Of a DNA stretch of 17,602 nt, positions 14,037-17,602 are shown piece by piece. Source of the DNA: JALSKU01 sp964556545 (GTDB lineage Bacteria > Campylobacterota > Campylobacteria > Campylobacterales > JALSKU01); NCBI GenBank assembly GCA_964556545.1, contig CAZKWE010000033.1, forward strand, positions 1 to 17,602, written 5' to 3'. A model generated the notes under the pieces. The model was not told the origin of the DNA and searched no databases. It saw only the letters and a list, made by a program, of their open reading frames with translations. The position numbers and the translations under genes were made by a program. The first letter of the stretch is position 1; every line of letters begins with the position of its first letter.

Positions 14037-16072
14037 AGAGTTTAGTTTATTTCTCTACATGGCAAAGAGAAATTATAGACAACCGCAACAAACCGAAAGA
14101 ACAATGGCAGAATTCATCCTTTTATTTTCCCGAACAGCACAGAGTCAGCAATGACACAAAGGCTTTCATAGGATGGGATGGTGTTGTGCTTTTTAAAGAA
14201 GATGTTGATGTTGTAAAACTGGCTATGAAATATGCCGCCCAATACCAAATATACAGTGAAGCCTGCGGAAGATGTGCTCCCGGACGATGGGGAGGCAGAA
14301 TACTGTATGATTTGCTTGATAAAATTGCAAGAGGCGAAGGAGAACTTAGTGATTTAGAACATTTAAAAGAGATTAGTTCCACTATGCAAAAAACAAGCAA
14401 ATGTGAAATCGGAAAAACAGTTCCTACTCCGATACTTGATATCATGATATATTTTGAAGATGTTTTTTTAGATTTGATTAATAATAAAAAATCATCTTGT
14501 GAATATCATAAAAATGATATAAGCTACATAGCGGATATAACTGCACCATGTACGGATATGTGTCCTAGTCATGTTGATATACCGGGGTACATAGAGGGTG
14601 TCAGAGATATAAAGTTTATTGATTCTTTAAAAGCTACAAAAAAGAGTATGCCACTAGCACATGTATGTGGCAGAGTTTGCCCTCATCCCTGCGAAGATGC
14701 ATGCAGAAGAGCAAATTTGGATGAGCCTATTTCAATAATGGAACTCAAAAGAATCGGGGCTGACTATGAAAGTAACCATGGTCTTGATTTTGTATATCCG
14801 ACAAAAAAAGCCGAACCAATAGGCAAAAAAGTTGCTATCATAGGCGCCGGACCTGCAGGATTGGCAGGGGCTTATTATTTGGCTCTTGAAGGAGTAGATT
14901 GTGATGTATATGAAGAATTACCGGTTATCGGGGGAGAAGTAGCTGTCGGAGTTCCACAATATAGAATGCCTTATGAGAAATACCACAAAGATATAGAAGC
15001 CGTAAAAGCTCTTGGAGTAAATTTTATACTAAATACAAAAGTAACTGCGGATATGATAAAACAGTTTGAAAATGATTATGATGCCGTACTTATAGCAACA
15101 GGCACCAGAATTTCAAAAAAGATAAGAGCTAAAAACGAAAGAATGGAAATCAATGGCTACTGGCCTGCTATAAAATTTTTAGACCAAATCAATTTAAATG
15201 TAAAATGGGGAATCGGAGAAGCTGTTGATTTGAGCGGAAAAACCGTAGTATGCGTAGGTGGCGGTTTCACATCTATGGATGTAGTAAGATGTGCCGTAAG
15301 AGCCAATGCGAAAAAAGTTATACTCCTTTATAGAAGAGATGAAAAAACCATTATAAACAATACAAGTTACGAAGAGTATCATGAAGCCGTTGAAGAAGGA
15401 GTCGAATTTAAATTTTACTCTGCCGTGGAAGAAATTATAACGGATGAAAATGATAATCTGAAAAAATTAAAAATTAACAAATTTGAACTCGTTCCCAATC
15501 CAAACGGAGGCAGACCAAGCTTAAATCATATAGAAGGCGAAGACTACTTTATAGAGTGTGATTATCTTATCCCTGCCGTATCTCAAGATGCCAATATGGA
15601 CTTTGTTCCAAAAGAGTGGGATTTATCACTTACAAGCTGGAATACATTTAAAACTTTTAACAATACTTACATGACAAACAGAAAAGGCATATTTGCTGCC
15701 GGTGACTGCGAATATGGTCCAATGACCATAGTAAATGCCGTAGGGCAGGCAAAAAGAGCTGCCTGTGTTATGCTAAGATATTTAAAAACCGGGGAAGCAA
15801 GTTTGAGCGATGAGGAGATACTGGAAGATCATTTAAGAAAACTTGGAGTTTACAATAAAAATGAAAAGATTACAGGCTGGATGCCGGGAATAAAAAGAAA
15901 AATTAGTCAAAAACTTGATGTTGATACCAGAAAACACTCTCAAGCAGAGGTAAATTTCGGCTTGACTTCCGAAGAGGCCGTAAATGAAGCCCAAAGATGT
16001 ATGAGGTGCTATTATATAGCCATGGTAGCGGTAGAAAATAAAAACAAGCCTCTTGATGGAGGTGAAGCATGA
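14033..16072 (+). CDS. NuoF-position fusion: NuoF-like Fe-S domain plus GltD-like FAD/NAD(P)H oxidoreductase
   Basis: A 679-residue electron-input protein in the nuoF slot. Residues about 60-145 resemble only the C-terminal N3-cluster domain of NuoF: C78, C81 and C124 are kept (CGRCAPG, SKCEIGKT), but the third cysteine of CxxCxxC is G84. The NADH/FMN domain of NuoF is absent. From about 165 the protein is GltD-like: cluster cysteines C173, C177, C212, C216, C220 and C224; FAD motif GAGPAGLA (271-278); a second nucleotide fold CVGGGFTSMD (407-416) with YRR (433-435), the arginines that favour NADPH in this family; and the FAD segment AAGDCEYGPMT (555-565). A final CMRC (656-659) may hold another centre. 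The start is TTG, with AAGGA 7 bases upstream. It probably feeds NADPH electrons into NuoG; the donor is inferred. Confidence 0.88.
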   Translation: MKSLVYFSTWQREIIDNRNKPKEQWQNSSFYFPEQHRVSNDTKAFIGWDGVVLFKEDVDVVKLAMKYAAQYQIYSEACGRCAPGRWGGRILYDLLDKIARGEGELSDLEHLKEISSTMQKTSKCEIGKTVPTPILDIMIYFEDVFLDLINNKKSSCEYHKNDISYIADITAPCTDMCPSHVDIPGYIEGVRDIKFIDSLKATKKSMPLAHVCGRVCPHPCEDACRRANLDEPISIMELKRIGADYESNHGLDFVYPTKKAEPIGKKVAIIGAGPAGLAGAYYLALEGVDCDVYEELPVIGGEVAVGVPQYRMPYEKYHKDIEAVKALGVNFILNTKVTADMIKQFENDYDAVLIATGTRISKKIRAKNERMEINGYWPAIKFLDQINLNVKWGIGEAVDLSGKTVVCVGGGFTSMDVVRCAVRANAKKVILLYRRDEKTIINNTSYEEYHEAVEEGVEFKFYSAVEEIITDENDNLKKLKINKFELVPNPNGGRPSLNHIEGEDYFIECDYLIPAVSQDANMDFVPKEWDLSLTSWNTFKTFNNTYMTNRKGIFAAGDCEYGPMTIVNAVGQAKRAACVMLRYLKTGEASLSDEEILEDHLRKLGVYNKNEKITGWMPGIKRKISQKLDVDTRKHSQAEVNFGLTSEEAVNEAQRCMRCYYIAMVAVENKNKPLDGGEA

Positions 16073-17602
16073 TAAATATCACCATTGACGGAATAAAACT
16101 TCAAGCAAAACGGGGTGAAACTATTTTGCAGGTTGCAAGAAGAAACGGTATTTATATACCGACTATGTGTTATCTTACCAAAACAAACCCGATAGCGAGT
16201 TGTAGAATTTGTTCTGTCGAAGTAGAAGGGGTGGAAGGTTTTATACTCAGCTGTCAGGAAAAAGCCGTTGACGGTATAGTTGTGCATACAAATTCGCCTG
16301 AGCTTTTTACACACAGACAAAATATTATGAAACTTTATGATGTTAATCATCCGTTGCAGTGCGGCATCTGCGATAAAAGCGGGGAGTGCGAACTTCAAAA
16401 TAAAACCTTGGAATTTAAAGTAAGTTCACAAGAGTTTAGTGCAAAAGAACAAAAAAGAAATAATAAAAAATGGAAAATTTTAGGATATGATCCGTATCTT
16501 TGCATACTTTGTGAGAGATGTGTAACGGTCTGCAATGAAATTGTAGGAGCAAAAGCTCTTTATATTAAGCCAAACGGATACAATTCCACCATAGATAACG
16601 ATATGAGAAAATGTATACAATGCGGTGAATGTATAAGTGTCTGTCCGGTTGGTGCCATGGTATCAAATGAATTTAAATATAAAGCGAATGCTTGGGAAAA
16701 TACAAAAATTCCGGCAAGTTGTTCACACTGTAGCAGCGGATGTTTTTTATATTATGATGTAAAACATAAAAGCATAGATGATCCTGAAAAAATTATAACA
16801 AGAGTGGTTAACGAACATGAATTCGCATCACTATGCGGTGCAGGTAGATTTGGATTTGATTTTGCAAACAAAAATGCAACAAAAGATAAAGATCTGTTAG
16901 ACAAAACAATAACTGCCTTTAAAAAAGCCGATACCATAAAATTCAGCGGCATCATTACCAATGAAGAAGCCTTTATACTTCAAAAATTAAAAGAAAAATT
17001 CGGATATAAACTTATAAGCTACGGAAACAAAGAATATCAAAAATTTTTAGAAGAATTTTCTATCAATACCGGTCATAAACTATACAACGGTAATTTAAAA
17101 AATATTTCACAAAGCGACCTTATTATATCAATAGGCACTAAACTCTCAACTGACAACCCGATGGTAAGATTTCATGTAAACGAAGCTTTAAAAAGAAGAG
17201 GTGCAAAAATTATAAATTTACACCCGATTGAAGACTTTGCTCTTAAAGAGATCATAAGCAACTCCATAAGATATGAAGTCGGCAGTGAAGAAGGAGTGCT
17301 TGCAATTTTAACAAAAGGATTGCTTGAAGATAGAGATATTCCAAACGAATTAAAAGACTATTTTGATGAATTGGATGACGGATATATATGTGCTGAAACC
17401 AATGTTGCAGAAGAAGAGATAGATTTGATTCTTAAAGCAAGCAAAACCTTAGAGAAAAAAACTCTCATCCTCGGAGAAGACCTATATACCCACAAAAGAG
17501 CAAAAAATATTGCTCTTCTTGCCGGACTTATCGAAAGATACAGTGATTTTAATGTAGTTATCATACCTCCTCAAACAAATTCTTTGGGAGTAAGTCTTAT
17601 AT
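16069..17602 (+). CDS. nuoG: Complex I subunit G, cut by the right edge
   Basis: The first 511 codons of the large Fe-S subunit that wires the electron-input module to NuoI and NuoB. Cluster ligands are all present: 2Fe-2S N1b C34, C45, C48, C62; N5 H94, C98, C101, C107; two 4Fe-4S clusters with C145, C148, C151, C155 and C182, C185, C188, C192; and the extra N7 set C218, C221, C225, C256. The molybdopterin-oxidoreductase-like domain follows and is incomplete; from about residue 260 it is Lys/Asn-rich and less conserved. The ATG overlaps the stop of the upstream fusion gene (ATGA). The second codon is ATA. The frame stays open to the window end. Confidence 0.93.
   Translation, partial: MINITIDGIKLQAKRGETILQVARRNGIYIPTMCYLTKTNPIASCRICSVEVEGVEGFILSCQEKAVDGIVVHTNSPELFTHRQNIMKLYDVNHPLQCGICDKSGECELQNKTLEFKVSSQEFSAKEQKRNNKKWKILGYDPYLCILCERCVTVCNEIVGAKALYIKPNGYNSTIDNDMRKCIQCGECISVCPVGAMVSNEFKYKANAWENTKIPASCSHCSSGCFLYYDVKHKSIDDPEKIITRVVNEHEFASLCGAGRFGFDFANKNATKDKDLLDKTITAFKKADTIKFSGIITNEEAFILQKLKEKFGYKLISYGNKEYQKFLEEFSINTGHKLYNGNLKNISQSDLIISIGTKLSTDNPMVRFHVNEALKRRGAKIINLHPIEDFALKEIISNSIRYEVGSEEGVLAILTKGLLEDRDIPNELKDYFDELDDGYICAETNVAEEEIDLILKASKTLEKKTLILGEDLYTHKRAKNIALLAGLIERYSDFNVVIIPPQTNSLGVSLI

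Noticed and set aside
16012..16398. 128-codon minus-strand frame opposite the start of nuoG
   Set aside because: It lies across conserved Fe-S cysteine motifs of nuoG on the plus strand; no family resemblance or ribosome site.

Overview
The window looks like a piece of a low-GC (about one third G+C by eye) chromosome from the Campylobacterota (former Epsilonproteobacteria). The main pointers are a complex I operon in the order nuoA-B-C-D, then a 77-residue stand-in for NuoE, then a NuoF replacement, then nuoG. Other pointers are strong AGGAG-type ribosome sites, TATAAT -10 boxes behind AT-rich tracts without clear -35 boxes, and tightly packed genes. The genus cannot be fixed from the sequence alone.

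Positions 1-4300 form one minus-strand operon, read right to left: a small lipoprotein (TTG start), endonuclease IV (nfo), a FadL/OmpP1-type outer-membrane channel, an AMP-forming acyl-CoA synthetase (FadD type), and the first 30 codons of an unrecognised gene that runs off the left edge. The FadL-FadD pair would import exogenous fatty acids or similar hydrophobic molecules and activate them.

Positions 4365-8173 are on the plus strand: a class I/II aminotransferase, a tRNA-Glu with a CTC anticodon, and a znuABC-like zinc/manganese ABC transporter with overlapping genes. A 19-bp inverted repeat lies upstream of the transporter and may be a metal-regulator site. The solute-binding protein lacks the first of the usual metal-binding histidines.

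Positions 8170-8907 (minus) encode an orphan GlnQ-type polar amino-acid ABC ATPase. Its stop codon overlaps the znuB stop tail to tail. It is transcribed divergently from a 577-residue AAA ATPase (8981-10714, plus), and the two may share a palindromic -10 element.

Positions 10715-10882 are an AT-rich control region with repeated GTAAC half-sites. It precedes the nuo operon (10883 to the right edge). The point of most interest is the NuoF position. The gene there lacks the NADH/FMN domain and is a fusion of a short NuoF-like iron-sulfur domain with a complete GltD-like FAD/NAD(P)H oxidoreductase. NuoE is reduced to 77 residues without cysteines. This suggests a complex I whose electron input is NADPH, or another donor, through a GltD-type flavoprotein rather than NADH through classical NuoEF. 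NuoG is cut by the right edge.

No rRNA, insertion sequence, CRISPR array or prophage gene was seen. No intergenic stretch exceeds 300 bases.
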